Positions 29,101 through 44,100 of a DNA stretch of 64,000 bases are shown here, in pieces. The position numbers and the translations under genes were made by a program. Within the stretch, counting starts at the first letter, position 1. Every line of letters begins with the position of its first letter. The notes beneath the pieces are model-generated. The model did no database searches. It was given only the letters and a program-made list of their open reading frames with translations, and was not told the DNA's origin. The stretch is from Gordionus sp. m RMFG-2023 (lineage: Eukaryota > Nematomorpha > Gordioida > Chordodea > Parachordodidae): contig NC_088777.1 in NCBI RefSeq assembly GCF_954871325.1, forward strand, positions 32,961,366 to 33,025,365, in the 5' to 3' direction.

Positions 29101-32100
29101 GTAAAGGGATTATATTTAGAAGGCAATAGAAAAAACGCCTTTAAGAATCGAAAAATGTTCTAAGTTATTATACCATTATTTCGGGTCAGTTATTAAATAT
29201 TATAGACAAATTTATCATAAAGTTTTAGATCACCCTATTGCAAGTATAAAAAATCATTTCAACAAACCAATAATGGATCATTTAATTAATAGAGATCCAA
29301 ACCTGATGGAAATTATGTTTTAGTATTCTAGGGAGATGCTTTGAAATGGATCGCCTATTTCTTCATAGATATATTTTCAGACTACACAAAGTTTGAAAAA
29401 TATATATATAATTCCTTTTAAAGGACTCATAACCATATTAAAAGAACAAAGTAAGAAAAAAATCATGTCGATTTTTTCAGAGTATGGAAAATTTATTAAA
29501 ATGCTATTAACAATTTCCGTAAATGTTTGTTGCAGAATGTTCGTATGACTAACATTAAATATTATTTAGGTTAATGTAATAAATATTAACATTTATTATA
29601 TTATATCTTTCATAAAATAAAAATATATTAAATATTATTTAGTCATTTATATTATAAAAATTTAAGGGTAACAAAAAAATAAGATTTTCTATGCAAAATA
29701 AAAATTACAAGTTTTTTTGTTATTTTTTTTTACAATTAATTAAAAATTTTAAATTTTTTTATAGCCCCCATAGACATTTTTATAAGTCGCCTAAAGATAA
29801 TCAACAAAAAATATTATTTTTTTCTTTTTGCCAGTTACTTTTGTCGTTACATTTTTATTCATTAGTAATTATTTCTAATGTTCTTTGTCACTACTTTAGT
29901 AAATTGATATTATAATTTAAGGTATTCTATCCCTATAAAACACTATAAGAATTTTTATAATGTCAAAGCAATTGAAAAGGAAAAGTTTAAGAATATTTAT
30001 TATTTGATTTTTAAATAGTTAATTTTATAGGTAATTTTAAGACTGCATGTTTTATCTATACAGGCTGGGTTAATTTTTAGTTATTTTTTTCTCTAGCCTT
30101 GATATTTAAAATTATATTTTAGGACCTAACGAAGCAGCTATGTCAACGAATTGCGGTGATATAGATCAAAATATAACACATAATTACAATAAGGAAGAAT
30201 TGTATGGTTCTAGTGAAAAGTAAGTTTATTTCTTAAATTGATTTTTTTTTTAAAAGTCAATTATCTTTTGGATAACTGATAGGATATTTATAATGCAATA
30301 TAGTTTGAAATAAAAGAATACCATGTTTCTTTTTAGTCAAATAAAATATTTCAAAGTATCCACTTACAAAGTATCCATTGTATGAATAATATTATCGTTC
30401 AGATCAGAAGTCGGATGATTTTAAAAAAAAACGAAATTGAAATCATATTAAAATATTTAATTAATACTTATAGGTTTAGTTCTCCTAGTATTTCTCAACA
30501 GATATAATGAAACTCTTTTTTAATAATCCTTTCCTTTAATGTATATTTTAAAAACCCCCCTATAGAAAATTATATGTAAAGGCATTATTCTCTTATAATC
30601 CAAACGACTATTCCTCTGCTGCTAGAAGCGCTGATCATTTGGACAATGAAGTAGTGGAAGATGAGAAAAATTTGTTACATCTAAAAAGGGAGGATATAAT
30701 AGAAATAGTAATAATGTCAGGTTCATTCAATAACAACGGATGGAGATTTGGCAGGAACATTCAAAATGGGAAGTAAGTTAATACAAGGCCACTTATCAAT
30801 TTTTTTTTCATATAACTTTATAGATATGCAAATTTAGGGAGTTCCCTTTTTCAAAACCGGAATGTGTTACTTTCCAGTGTCTTCAGGGAGAAATTTATCT
30901 GGAGGAAAAACGCCAAAATTTTTCCAGGTATAAAGTACCCAACGTCACGCCTCCTCTACACATCATCCCTCAATATATTTTCGATTCATATTACAAGAAA
31001 AACTTTCTTATTTGAACTTTTAAAGAATCATTTATATTGACAAGTTTTTCTAATGAGACAGGATTAGCAAATTGTTTTGAATACCCATAAGTCTTTTTAA
31101 AATTGATAAGATTAAGAAACCTGAGCGCCTTAAAATCAATTTTCTTATATTAATAGACCGAGTCAATAAGATACAACTGAGAATTATTTTAAAATTAAAT
31201 ATAGCCTGGAAGAAAAAAAAATGCTACTAAAATAAATTTATTAACTAAGCCATAGAATAGATTTTAACTTAAAATAACTCTCTTTAATACTGACATTTAT
31301 GACTGACGTATAATGTTAAAAGTTTATATATTTAGTAATATTGACACTTATGAGTGACAGTTAATATTAAAGGTTTCTATTAGTAATAGACAATAAAAAT
31401 AACTATTAATAAAAAATCTAAAAAATATAAAATGCAATAAATATAACAAAAAGATGCTTACCGATTATACCTTCAAATAAATTGCAATAAATATAATGGA
31501 ATAAAAAAAATAAATATTAATCATATTGATATAATTTTAACAAAATGATTGTTATTTTGATTACATAAATATATATTTCCTTTAAAATTTTAATATTAGT
31601 AAAAAATTTCATGGTTAAATAATAAACCCACTTATATTGAGTATAAATTAATATATTTGTCTGCAACAAATGTGGTTATATATAATATTTCCACCGCTGT
31701 TTCCCATAACATTTTTATTAACTAGGTATTCCTCTACAGGGAATCCTATAAATTTTCCCATATCCAATTTGAAATATTCGCTAACGCACTTTTCCCTCAG
31801 ATAATTATCCTGGCTATTTGATATCTCCTTACTTACACCTATAAACATGTTAAACAAAATAAATATTATATAAAGATACACCTAAAAAACAGTTTCCATC
31901 ACCCACAATGTGATCGATTGTGAAGATCTCTTTAATACACCACTTTTTATCTTGGGATAATGGCCACTTGGTTTGAAATCGAACCATTAAGAGTGAGATA
32001 ATTAAGAATGAAAAACCTTCCAGTTCCTACTTGTGATAAGGAAAAGTTCACAAATTTTCTTTGGTATTATTGCATCCATAAAAATTTCGTCATTTAAATT

Positions 32101-35100
32101 AAATAATATTATATTCTTTAAAAAATATTATTTTTACCCTAATTGGTATGCCTACATATCCTTCCTCTCTCACTATACATTTAATAGCTTTTGTTGGATC
32201 TTCACAAAATACATCTAAATACAAAAAAATATATATCAAACAATTTTATATATTGTGCCCTTTCTCTTGACACTGTTTATTTTAGTGTCCTCCTCTCTAA
32301 AACTCTAGGATTTCAACTTTATCAAAAATATTTTTTTTCAATTTTAAAAAAATTAAACTTTCTCCTCCACCAACTTTTATTCCACAGGTAATTTCTTCAA
32401 ATAGTGCTTCTTCTAATGGAAATATAATAATTAAAAATATATTTTCCTTTTTCCTAAATGCACATTTGATTACCTTCTCCTTCTTCAGCTATAGTTTTAA
32501 GAAGCCTACAAACTTAATTATTTGTTTAATATTATATAAATTAACTGTATATATTACCATGATCTGAAACAACCTCTATAGTTTCACAAAGTACATTTTT
32601 TTTTGTTTTAACTATATCTTTACCATTAAAAAATTTACATTTGTATATTTAAAAAATAATACCTTGTTCCCCTAGTGTTGTTAAAAAGTCGAGTTCACCC
32701 GCCTCTGACTCAGAGTCTGAGTCGTTAGTCGAATTAGTCGACTCACTGAAGTCGTGAACTCAAGTCGACTTAAGTCGTGAAGTCAAGTCGACTCAAGTCG
32801 TGAACTCAAGTTGTGAACTTAAGTCGACTCGAATCGTGTACTCCAGTCAACTCGAGTCATGAACTCAAGTTGACTCGAATCGTGAACTCCACAACTCGAG
32901 TCATGAACTCAAGTCAACTTTGAGTTTTTAACTTGAGTCGTGAACTTAAGTCGACTAGAGGACGAATATTTCGAATAGGTATTGTATAATATTATTTTTG
33001 TTACAATTCATTTTTGGTTTTCATGCAAAAATTTTAAGCAAAATTTGAATTGATAAGAATTTAAAATCTTCTTTTTTAATTAATTTTTTTGTGATATTAA
33101 TCTTTTAGTTGAAATCTTTTATAGGTTTATTTTTATCATTTTTGTAAAATTATCTATTTTTTTTAGTATATTAAAAGAACTAGTTTAAATAATTTATAAA
33201 TATTTATATTAAATTTTTATGTTATTTTACATGATCGTCTTATAATATTTGTGACAATTGTCATGTTATTATTTTAAAGTTTTTGAAATTTTTGGTACAA
33301 AAGGGTAAAAATATAATTTATATTATAAATATGTTAAATTATAAATTCAATGATGATGTTCCTTTGTAAAAATGACAAATATCATAATCTGTATTTTAAA
33401 ACATATTAGTTTATTTTTGATGCTAATGGGTAAAAATATTGATTGTAAATATGTTAAATTAAAATTTCAGTGAAGATTTCCCCTATATAAGTGACAATTG
33501 TCATAATCGTTATTTCTAAAGTTTTTTGAAATTTTTTGACGCAAATAAGTAAAATATAGGCTGTAAATACGTTTAATTAAAAATTCAGTGAAGATGCACC
33601 ATTGTGACAATTGTCATAATCGTTATTTTTAAAGTTTTTTGAATTTTTTTAAGCAAATGGGTAAAAATATATATTGTAAACATGTTAAATTAAAATTTCA
33701 GTGAAGATGTACCATAGAAAGTGACAATTGTCATAATCGTTATTTTTGAACTATTTTGATTTTTTTTAAAGTAAATAGGTAAAAATATATATTGTAAATA
33801 TGTTAAATTAAAATTTCAGTGAAGATGTACCATAGAAAGTGACAATTGTCACAATCGTTATTATTGAACTTTTTTGAATTTTTTTAAAGTAAATCGGTAA
33901 AAATATATATTGTAAAAATGTTAAATTAAAATTTCAGTGAAGATAGACCATAGAAAAGTGACAATTGTCATAATTGTTATTTTTGAACTTTTTTAAAGTA
34001 AGTAGGTAAAAATATATATTGTAAATATGTTAAATTAAAATTTCAGTGAAGATGTACCATAGAAAGTGACAATTGTCATAATCGTTATTTTTGAACTTTT
34101 TAAAGTAAATAGGTAAAAATATATATTGTAAATATGTTAAATTAAAATTTCAGCGAAGATGTACCATAGAAAGTGACAATTGTCATAATAGTTATTTTTG
34201 AAGCAAATGGGTAAAAATATATATTGTAAACATGTTAGATTAAAATTTCAGTGAAGATGTACCATAGAAAAGTGACAATTGTCATAATTGTTATCTTTTA
34301 AACTTTTTGAATTTTTTTAAAACAAATAGGTGAAAATATATATTGTAGAGATGTTAAAATAAAATTTCAGTGAAGATGTACCATAGAAAAGTGACAATTG
34401 TCATAATCGTTATTTGTGAACTTTTTTGAATTTTTTCAAAGAAAATTGGAAAAATATTTATTGCAAACATGTTAAGTTAAAATTTAAGCAAAGATGTACC
34501 ATAGAAAAGTGAGAATTGTCATAATCGTTATTTTTGAACTATATATATTGTAAACATGTTAAATTAAAATTTTAGTGAAGATACCACAGAAAAGTGACAA
34601 TTGTCATAATCGTTATTTTTGAACTTTTTTGTTAAAACGAGGTGACTTTTAGCCTACGCCCGTTTATCTTATTAGGCGAGGAGGAGAGCACACTTTTTAA
34701 TTATATAACCATTTAAATTTGAAAGTAAGGAGATTGATTTGTAAATCTACACGTTGTAATTTCTATTCACGACTTACTTAAGTTGGAAGTCTAAATTAAA
34801 AAAAATAATTGTATTGTTAATTAATAATAAAAACTAATTTGAAATCACGACTTGAGTCGATTTGAGTTCAAGACTTGAGTTCACGACTCGTTCATAACTC
34901 AAGTCAGTTTGGGTCGATTTTTCGACCCAAAACTTAGACTCAGTTTTCGACTAAGTCGACTCAACTCAGTTGTTTAACAACACTCCCCTCTATACAATGT
35001 TTTAAATTACTTCGATTAGATTGATATGTAAAAATTTTCCTGCTGAGGAAGATAATTCTACATTGCCTAAATATGTATAAATATTTTGTTAAGAATTATA

Positions 35101-38100
35101 ATTTTCTATTAACCATTGTATATTGGGCTACCCAAGGCTGCAACATTTTCCCTCCTTTCCTGTCAGCTCAACAATTATTCCATACAAGCACTTTAATATT
35201 TATGTGATAAAGTGCATTCTTATCAGCATTACGAGTCTTATAATCTTGTTGCTGTTTAAGCTGAGCCTTTACTATATTTTTTGTTGCAACCTTGTTTATG
35301 TCTTTCATATTGTTAGCCATTATTTGGTAATCACTTTCAAACTCTGTGTCTGATAGATCATCAAGTCTTAAATAATAAAAATGAATATTAATTCTTTACA
35401 AATAGTGATATTTATCATACTTCACAGGGCAGTAAAGCTTTCCTACCATACATCATCTCATATGACCTGAATTTTGAAGAATCATGCCTTGATATACTGT
35501 AGACAAATACAATACCAGGTAATGTTCCAGGTAAATTTTTCTGATTGCCTTTTGTACATTTCAAATGTGAATTTTGAAGAGTTTGGTTGGCTCTCTTTAC
35601 AATGTCATTAGCCTGAGATGGTAGGCAATTGCCAATCCCTGCTGAATTCCCAATAGCCTGTGATATTCTTTGCTAACAATTTGCATCCCTGATCATTAAT
35701 TTAGATCTATAAATATCATTATGTTATTATAAAAATTTCGTCAACACTGGCTCTGCCATGTCTGCATAACAATGAATAAAAAGGAGGGTCACTGAATGGG
35801 CAGTTTTATCCTTTAAAAATTGCGCTTTAATATATTTTGAAAAATAATGAACAGCAACTGCAATATATTTAAATCAATCATAGAACTATGGAAAAGAACA
35901 CAGATCTACCCCTGTTTGTGTCAATATCCTAGAAGGAATAGACTGCATTTCCAAACTTGTTTTGTCAAATCGAGAATTAGATCGTTGACATAAGTAACAT
36001 GCATTCCTTGCTGCCAATATCTAAATGATAAATCATTATATATACTAACGTATATATAATTGAAATGTGTTTTTTTAAGTTTTAAGCAGGTTAAAACTAA
36101 TTTGTTCGAAATAAAAAATTCTATTAGTTGAAAGAGTTGAGTTTATTGGTACTGTCTGATGTATATGTTTTTAAAGTCATCAATTCTTTTTGAGAAATAA
36201 TGCTAGCTTTTTGGGCCATTTTTCAAACACCTGAACAATTTTAAAATAGTATAACCTATTTATAACATAATTGTATAAACAGGTTGACACATATACATCT
36301 GGTTAAAATTGAACAATAAAAAAATTTTGTGAAAAATTAAGTTTTTTTTAATCAATTATATGTATCAAATGTACTATTTTATAACATTTATATTATATTC
36401 ATAAGTAATTTACTTTGGAAATTTTAAAATGCAGATTAGTGATCTGCATCGGGCCTAATTTTTCAAGCCCGGCCCGGCCCGACCCGATTTTTTTTAAAAA
36501 AAGTTTTGCCGACCCGGCACGAATTTATTTAAATATAGAAATTAATTTTTATAATTACTCAAAATAAAAGACATATGTTATATGTCGTTTAGTTTCAATA
36601 AATTTTTGATTTTACATAAAAATTCAATATAAAATTGAGAAATTAGATATATTTAAAAAAAATTCCAAGGTCCGACCCGAATTTTTTAAAAAATATTAGG
36701 CTTGGCCCGAACCCGATTATTTTAAATAGAATTAAGCCCGGCCCGAAGCCCCATCGGGCCGGGTACCGGCCGGGCCTAACTTTGCAGATCTCTAATGCAC
36801 CAACCTTCTAAAAACTAGATTAATAAAATTAAAATACGATTTAAAATTTAATTTCAATTTAAATTTAATATTACATTTACAAGAATTACATAAAAAACTG
36901 CATGATTTAACTCTCCCTATCAATTAATATTATAATTAAAATATTGGTATTAATCAACTCCTTCTTTAACACTATTTATCATTGGGGGAATGAATTAATC
37001 ATAGTGATATCTTAACTCAGAGGTATATAATAAGGTGAGTTAATGCATTAAGTTATAATAGTCTGCATATTTTTTATAATTAAAAATTAGTTATAAATTA
37101 GATTTTATTAGTTTATAATTACACCGAGTTAATGATTTATTATTTTATAACATCAACCTATTTTTATCAATGCCTAACAAGTTCATTTATTTTATTAAAA
37201 TAAAATTTTAGCACTGGATGGTTTCCTATAAGTTTTACGGTTACGATAGAACTTCCCAAAAATATAGCACCACTAAGACCTTTAATATATCAAGTTTAAT
37301 ATTTTAAATATTTTTCTAATACGCTTTTAAATGACAAAGCAAATTAATGAAATAATATATTCTATGGTAATTGATTGGTGCTAATGACAATTTAAAAAAA
37401 CATAAATAGGAGAGGACGGGATAAACGATTGGTATTTTGTATTCTTAGCATAAAATATTGAAACAAAACAGAACAAATTATAAATTTATATGTAGCGAAA
37501 TCTCTCATCTACAAAATAAATAAATACTATAGCTCTTTACCTGTAATAATTTCGGAGCTATGAATAATTATGTGAAGTGTGCCATTTTTGCCCTTTCACC
37601 CAATACGTAAAATAGCTAAGCATCGTGCAAAGTGCTTAAAATAAAATTGAACTTAACTTTTCTGTTTTATTATTTTGATATTCATCCCTTTTAATAGTGC
37701 TATTATAAAATATTTTTGTATTAATTTTTTATTTATTTTAACAATTGATTTTTAAAATTTTGATCAGATAAACAAGAGTGCTTGGCGCACAACACAACAT
37801 TCACTGTGGTAAACATACGCTCAACTGGTTCAGAGGATGTGAGGGTTGTATTATATTGGATTAATAAAAATTTTAATTGGGGAAATTTATTAAAAATTAA
37901 AGATTAATTTTTATTTTGAAAAATGCTTAGTTCATCATCAAAAGAATCTTCATTTAGATCCTCATTCAATTTATTTTAATTATCTTTATTAGAAAATAAT
38001 CTGTAAGTGTTGTTTTTTAAAGGAAACAAGTCTACCTTTTTTTTATCAAGAACCTTTCTCAAATAGGAAATAAGTTCAAGCTTCCTTCTTCCCAGACATC

Positions 38101-41100
38101 TAGTTTTACAAGGACCAATCTGATAATAGCGGGTGAATTATTGCTGATAATATATATTCAATTGAAATTAAATCCTATCAAAATATGAATTGTGAACAAC
38201 ACTTCAACTGTATACCTTTTATCTTTGTCTTGCAGAGTTGCATTAATAAGTGGCTTACAAAATGAAATTATTTAAAGCCATTTTTTAAATAATATAAAGT
38301 TATCGTGGGAGTGAGATTTTCCAAATGCATATTTTTCTTCTCTCTCTAAAATCCTATAAAATAATATATATAGTCATACAATATTTATTTATGAACGATT
38401 TGTCATTATCTAAAAATCTATGTAATTTGGATTTATCATAAGATTCTTCAAATTGTGGTCATTCTTTTTAATAAGACTATATTAATTTCACGGAGTTATA
38501 GAAAAAGTTCCATCTTGCCAAAAACAGTTTAATCAGATATCCCTTTTCCCTTAAAAATGGCTGCACAGTTTGGAGGATGCCCATGTTTATTCAATTGAGG
38601 TTAAAATATTCGAGATGGAACACATTTTACACTTATAAAGTGTAAACTTTGTACTCTCAGTTTTCTTCAATGGTGTAAAAAATGTTTCATATTAAAGCCA
38701 AGGCAGGCTTTACTCATCTTTATATGAAGAAAATATACAAATGACATAGTATTTATTCGTTATAAAATAACTAATAAGAATATAAATTTATATACATTCA
38801 TTGATTCAATATTGAATAGATTAACAATCCTGATTGAAAATTTAAAAAAAATGAAGGAATTTGGTGGTTGATGTAAATTGAAAACTCGGTTTTTAAAAAA
38901 TAAATAAAAGTAATTTTACAATACGATAAAATAAGTTTTTTCCATATAAGAAAAATTTGAAGTAACGTTTTGCGTTACCTACTCAAAAAAAAGAAATGCG
39001 TTACTCGTTACCTCTAGAAGGAGGTTACAAATAGCGTTCCTCAAAAAAAGTAATGACGTTACTGTACAATACTACTATTTATAAATGTTCCTTTTTTCCC
39101 AAAAATATCTTTTATATTGTGTATCCCAAAATAATAAAAAGTAAAAATAAAACTAAAACTAAATTCAATGCTAACGCCGTATTTAAAATGATTTTACAGC
39201 TTTAATCCGGAACATGTTAAACGTTTTACCCATAACAACTTCCTTAAGACGATATATATATATTACACAAATTGTTATTGCGTGACTTTTAGTTATACTT
39301 AGACCTGTGCGCCGCCGGCAATTTTATTCAAGCCGAAACAGCCGCAGATTGATATCAGCGTTAGCCAGCTCGCCGCCAATTTTTTTTATGGCAGCGGCGT
39401 GTATAATTTTTAGAATGCTGTTTAATTGTATTTATATATTAAATTATTATTTAAATTTGAATATTAACATTAATAAAATTAAGAATTATATTCTGCTATA
39501 TATAATAGAATAATGTATATCATTTACATTCATTCCTACATCATAATTCATTTACACAAACAATACATATTAATTATTTTTATGGACTTGCACGTTTTAA
39601 ACCACCCAATATACAAAGAAATAACAACTCTCTCTACTAATCTTAAATCAATTTATGCCTGTAAGTACTTTGGAAATCTTATTTTGAAGAATGAAAATAA
39701 GAAAAGCACAATAATGCCTGATTATATTTATTGTGAACCTTGCTTAAAATTGGGTAAAAAAGATGAGGAAGATTCGGATAAACATAATCTATTTTATCGA
39801 TATTCTCATTAAAAAATTAGAGAAATTATTTCAGCCCTTAGATATCGAGTAGATTTGGAATGTGAAATTGAGGCTGAACATCGTAAATGTCTGCATTCAA
39901 TTTATGAGACAGGTAATATCTTGGATATAGATAATTCTGATGCATACCTTGATGACCATTTTGATATGTCTCATGAATCAGATAATAGAAATGGCATCAA
40001 CTAATCTAATTAATAAAAAACTTTAAAATTAAATTGCCCTACCCGCTGGACAAGCATATTAATTATGCTAGAAAGTGTACACAGTGTAAACAAAATTTCT
40101 ATAATGTTCTAAATAAAATAGGGAAACAATCTTTAAAACTCTTTAATAATGAATGAGATATGATTGACGAGCTTTAAGTGGTATTGAATTCTCGAGAGTC
40201 GGTGCAATTTCTTTCCTCCCAAAAGCGATAGACAATAAACTTAGGGTTATTATTTAGCAGTGTAATAGAAACTCTACAAAGCAATAGTTGCTTAAAAGAA
40301 AATATGAAAAAAAATCTTGACCATAGGTTTCTCATTACTGAGCTTCAAATTATTTTATATTTTTATTAATAAAATTATAATTAAAATATTAGATATTAGC
40401 GACTCTATTTGATCCCAGATTTCAAAATCTTAAAATTGTTTCAGAATATTTAAATTCGAATTTTATGACATCATTGCAATTTTTAATTATACAGTTAAAA
40501 CGTTTAGAGCATGTTAGAAATGCACAGAATGAGATTCAAGTTGAAGATAATGGGCAAGCATCCAGTTCTTATACAGCTAAAATAGCTCGTAAACATTCCC
40601 TTACGTCATATTTTGTTCAGCCAACATAATATCCCAGAAGAGGATACACATTAATCTTTTGGAAGAAAAAGCAACGGGAACTTTCTAGTCTTGCTAATTT
40701 AGCTATAAAGGTTCTTTGTATACCTGTAACCAGTATACCCAGCGAAAGATTTTTTTCCATTGCTGGTTTAATACTCAATGTAAAAAGGACTTCTTTATGT
40801 CCCATGAATCTTAATTACTATTTATTCATGACAATTATAATTTTGCTGAATCAGAATTCTGATTTATTATATTTCATACTTTATATTTTGCTTGCACTCC
40901 AAATTTATATTTTAATTTGTTATAATAAAAATCAATAGAATATTAATAATATGTGTTGTTCATGTGACTCTGATCTGAGTAAAAATGCAATTCCATAGTC
41001 TATTTCTGAGAATGAGAAAATACATAAATTTAAATTGGAGTGAGACAGGAAATAATTTAAGAAATCAATTAAACGATGTTAACAATGTGTTAGAAAAGAG

Positions 41101-44100
41101 CGCCCAAATAAATTATAAAAAATGTAATACTTTGATTTATAAATTAAAATATTTTAAATAAATATCGCACCGCCGAACGCCGATGAAAAAATTAAAAAAT
41201 AACGCCACCGTCGATTGAGACATGCGTACAGATCTAGTTATACTATAAACCTCCGATAAATTTTATTTTATAGGCTAAACTTTAAACATGCATGTAAAAT
41301 TTTAAATTATGAGCCTTAATATATTTTGCTAAAAACAAATTAAACTAAAAGGTAATTTTTATCACTTTTTGTGTAAAAATGTTTTTTGGAAAATATGTCA
41401 ACTTTTTCAAAAGATGAACTTAGGTAATAATAGATATAAGAATACCTCTTCACATCAAAATGAAGGTCTTTATGCTCAAGGGTTAAAAATTCATTCTCGC
41501 TAACACTGTTACCCCGTCCGTCAATCGTTTTACCCCGGTTTCCCCTACCCTATTGAATATTAATAAGTCTTTGATCCTAGAGTTTGTTAATACAATATGG
41601 TTCTCTAAATAAAAATATTGTGCATAACGAAATATTGATTTTCATTAAACCATAAATGGTTGAAAAATTTAATATGTGCAAGTCTAAACCCATTTTTATA
41701 TAGTCATCAGCGTCCGCCTGGTATATATCAGATAGTGGTTCAATTCCAGCTATATCCATTTTTAGGATCAAATTTCTTCGTTGAAATTGAAAAATTAAAC
41801 GTAGAATTCCTCTTCGTTAAAATCAATCAGATCATATATTGGCTACCTCTATATTTTAGGAGAATAGGCTTATATATTCCCAAATTTTTATTTCAACCAA
41901 ATTAAAATTATTTATGCAGTATGGCTATTCCAGTCGGTCATAGTTTAGCACTAATCTCCTTACAATATTCACAGCTTAAATATAGGTCAATTTTTAATTG
42001 AAGGCTAAAGATTCACGCAATTTATATTACTTTACAAGGTGAGACTTGGAAAAGTTGGGCATCTAGCCGATTTAATGAGCATTTTGAAGTCATTATAAAG
42101 GTGACGACTTTGTGATTGTTATTAAAAAAAAATTAAAAAATAGATGTATATAGTCATATCACACGGTAAGCGGAAAATAATTCTCTGGAAAAAAAATCCC
42201 CATTAATAATTCTTAGAAAATAATTCCCCGATATTGATTTTCTTAAAATTTTAAACATTTTATTTGAGGATTTTTATTTCGTGGATATATTTATAGGGAA
42301 TTTCTTCTTCTATTTTATAAATTTTGTTATTTTTAATATCTTAAAATGGGATTTTTTTTCTATATTTATCAGGAAACTATACTCAGGGAAAATTTACAGG
42401 GAAATAAAATAAAAAAACGAAAAACAAAGGTAAAATAAAGATTTCGGAAACTTCATTTTAAAAGAAATCTATCATGCAATATTAAATTTTTTTTAAGTCT
42501 CCATAAAAAATCAGATCTTGAACATCAAAAAATAATTCAATTCTAGAGCTTTCTACATATAACGTATTCGCTCTCATGGAAACAAGTCTTCCGACCTTCT
42601 TGTTTTTTGAAATCCAATTTCGAGATTTTGAAGAAATATTTTCAATGTAATTTAGTAATTGAATTTACCTTTTTTCTGAATTTTTTTTAAAAATCATCCT
42701 TATTAACACGAATACTATCATTAATTAAAATAGTGATAACACTATTAGAATTAAAATATATATTATCAAAATTATCGAGGCTATGATTTGAAGCTCTTCT
42801 AATTCCATAAAATAAACCAGGGAAAATTAAAAATTTATAAATTGATAAAAAAAATTAATTGGGAGTGATTTCAAAAAGTCATTTACTTAAATTTAAGAAA
42901 CTGTGAACTCAAAAATAACTTATAAAGATTAATTGTCCTGAAATCATCAATATCATTTAAGGCTAAGAAGTTCTTCAAATTCCATAAAATTAAAAATTTG
43001 AAACTTATTAATGCAAAAATTTAATTCTGACATTCTCAAAAAGTTAATGTAAGGTATATAAATTAAATTTATAACCGTGAAATCGAAAATAACCTTATTT
43101 TGAATATTCTGGATCACGTTGTTTCTTTTCATTTCAAATACAAACTAGTTAGCAATTATAATCTATAATTAATGCGAAAAATATCCTTAAAACATTTTTT
43201 ATATATAAATTCAAGCATGTCATAAAAATATAAGGCTTAAATCTGGATAATTAATTTTTTTTTATTAATTTGAAATTTATGAGGAAAATATATTTTTTTT
43301 AAATTAAAATCGTGTTACTTTTTTATTATAATAAAAACAATATAAAAAATGGGAAAACTTGTCACACTTCACAATATTTTAAATATATGATATCATATTT
43401 TCAATCATTAACCAATCAAATATAAGTTAGAAAAATTTTGTCTTCAAATTTAAATTAATTCAATCCATTTTACAGGCACCTCAACTATTTCAAAATTCCG
43501 GTAATTATCTAGCACCTATGTCATATCAAATGCACTTAAGAAATAACTTTAGAGGTAAATAGGGTATAATGTAGATTTTTTATTTATATCTAAATATTTA
43601 TTAGATTTAAGAACGTCAGAGCTTTATAAGGAAACGGGAGAAGGACTCTACAACATGGCTGGTCATACTTTGAGTTTATCTGAATACGATTTATTGAATA
43701 ATAAAATCAATCATAAGATGATTCAAGTGACAAGATTTAAAATTCCTATGTTCATTAAGAAACTTTCCAATTATATTAAATAAAAATTTATCTGATAAGT
43801 ACTATTATAGTTTAAATATGTGAAAAATATTTCCCTCGTCCTTTTTTACTTATTAGATTTCTTTAAAAATATAATTTTTTATCGTTATCATTCAAAAATA
43901 GCTTTTTTATCATGAAATATATATATATAGCAAAATAATCTAAAGAAACAACTATCTACTCCTCAAATATCCATAGAGACCACAAACTTTATAAAGACCT
44001 CCCAACCAACTTTACCTAATATAATTTATGAAACTCCTTACAATAATAAACATATTAAACAAATGATAGTCAATGATAAAAATCATATTTCACCTGTTGG

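Noticed and set aside
29691-29915. Phe-rich open frame
   Set aside because: Product of T-rich sequence; no family pattern or codon signal.
33250-34635. CRISPR-like regular repeats
   Set aside because: Whole 118-bp units are repeated with no unique spacers, and the genome is eukaryotic; this is a tandem array.
39307-39513. Arg/Ser-rich open frame
   Set aside because: It is the GCCGCC-rich terminal repeat of the hAT at 39300 read through.
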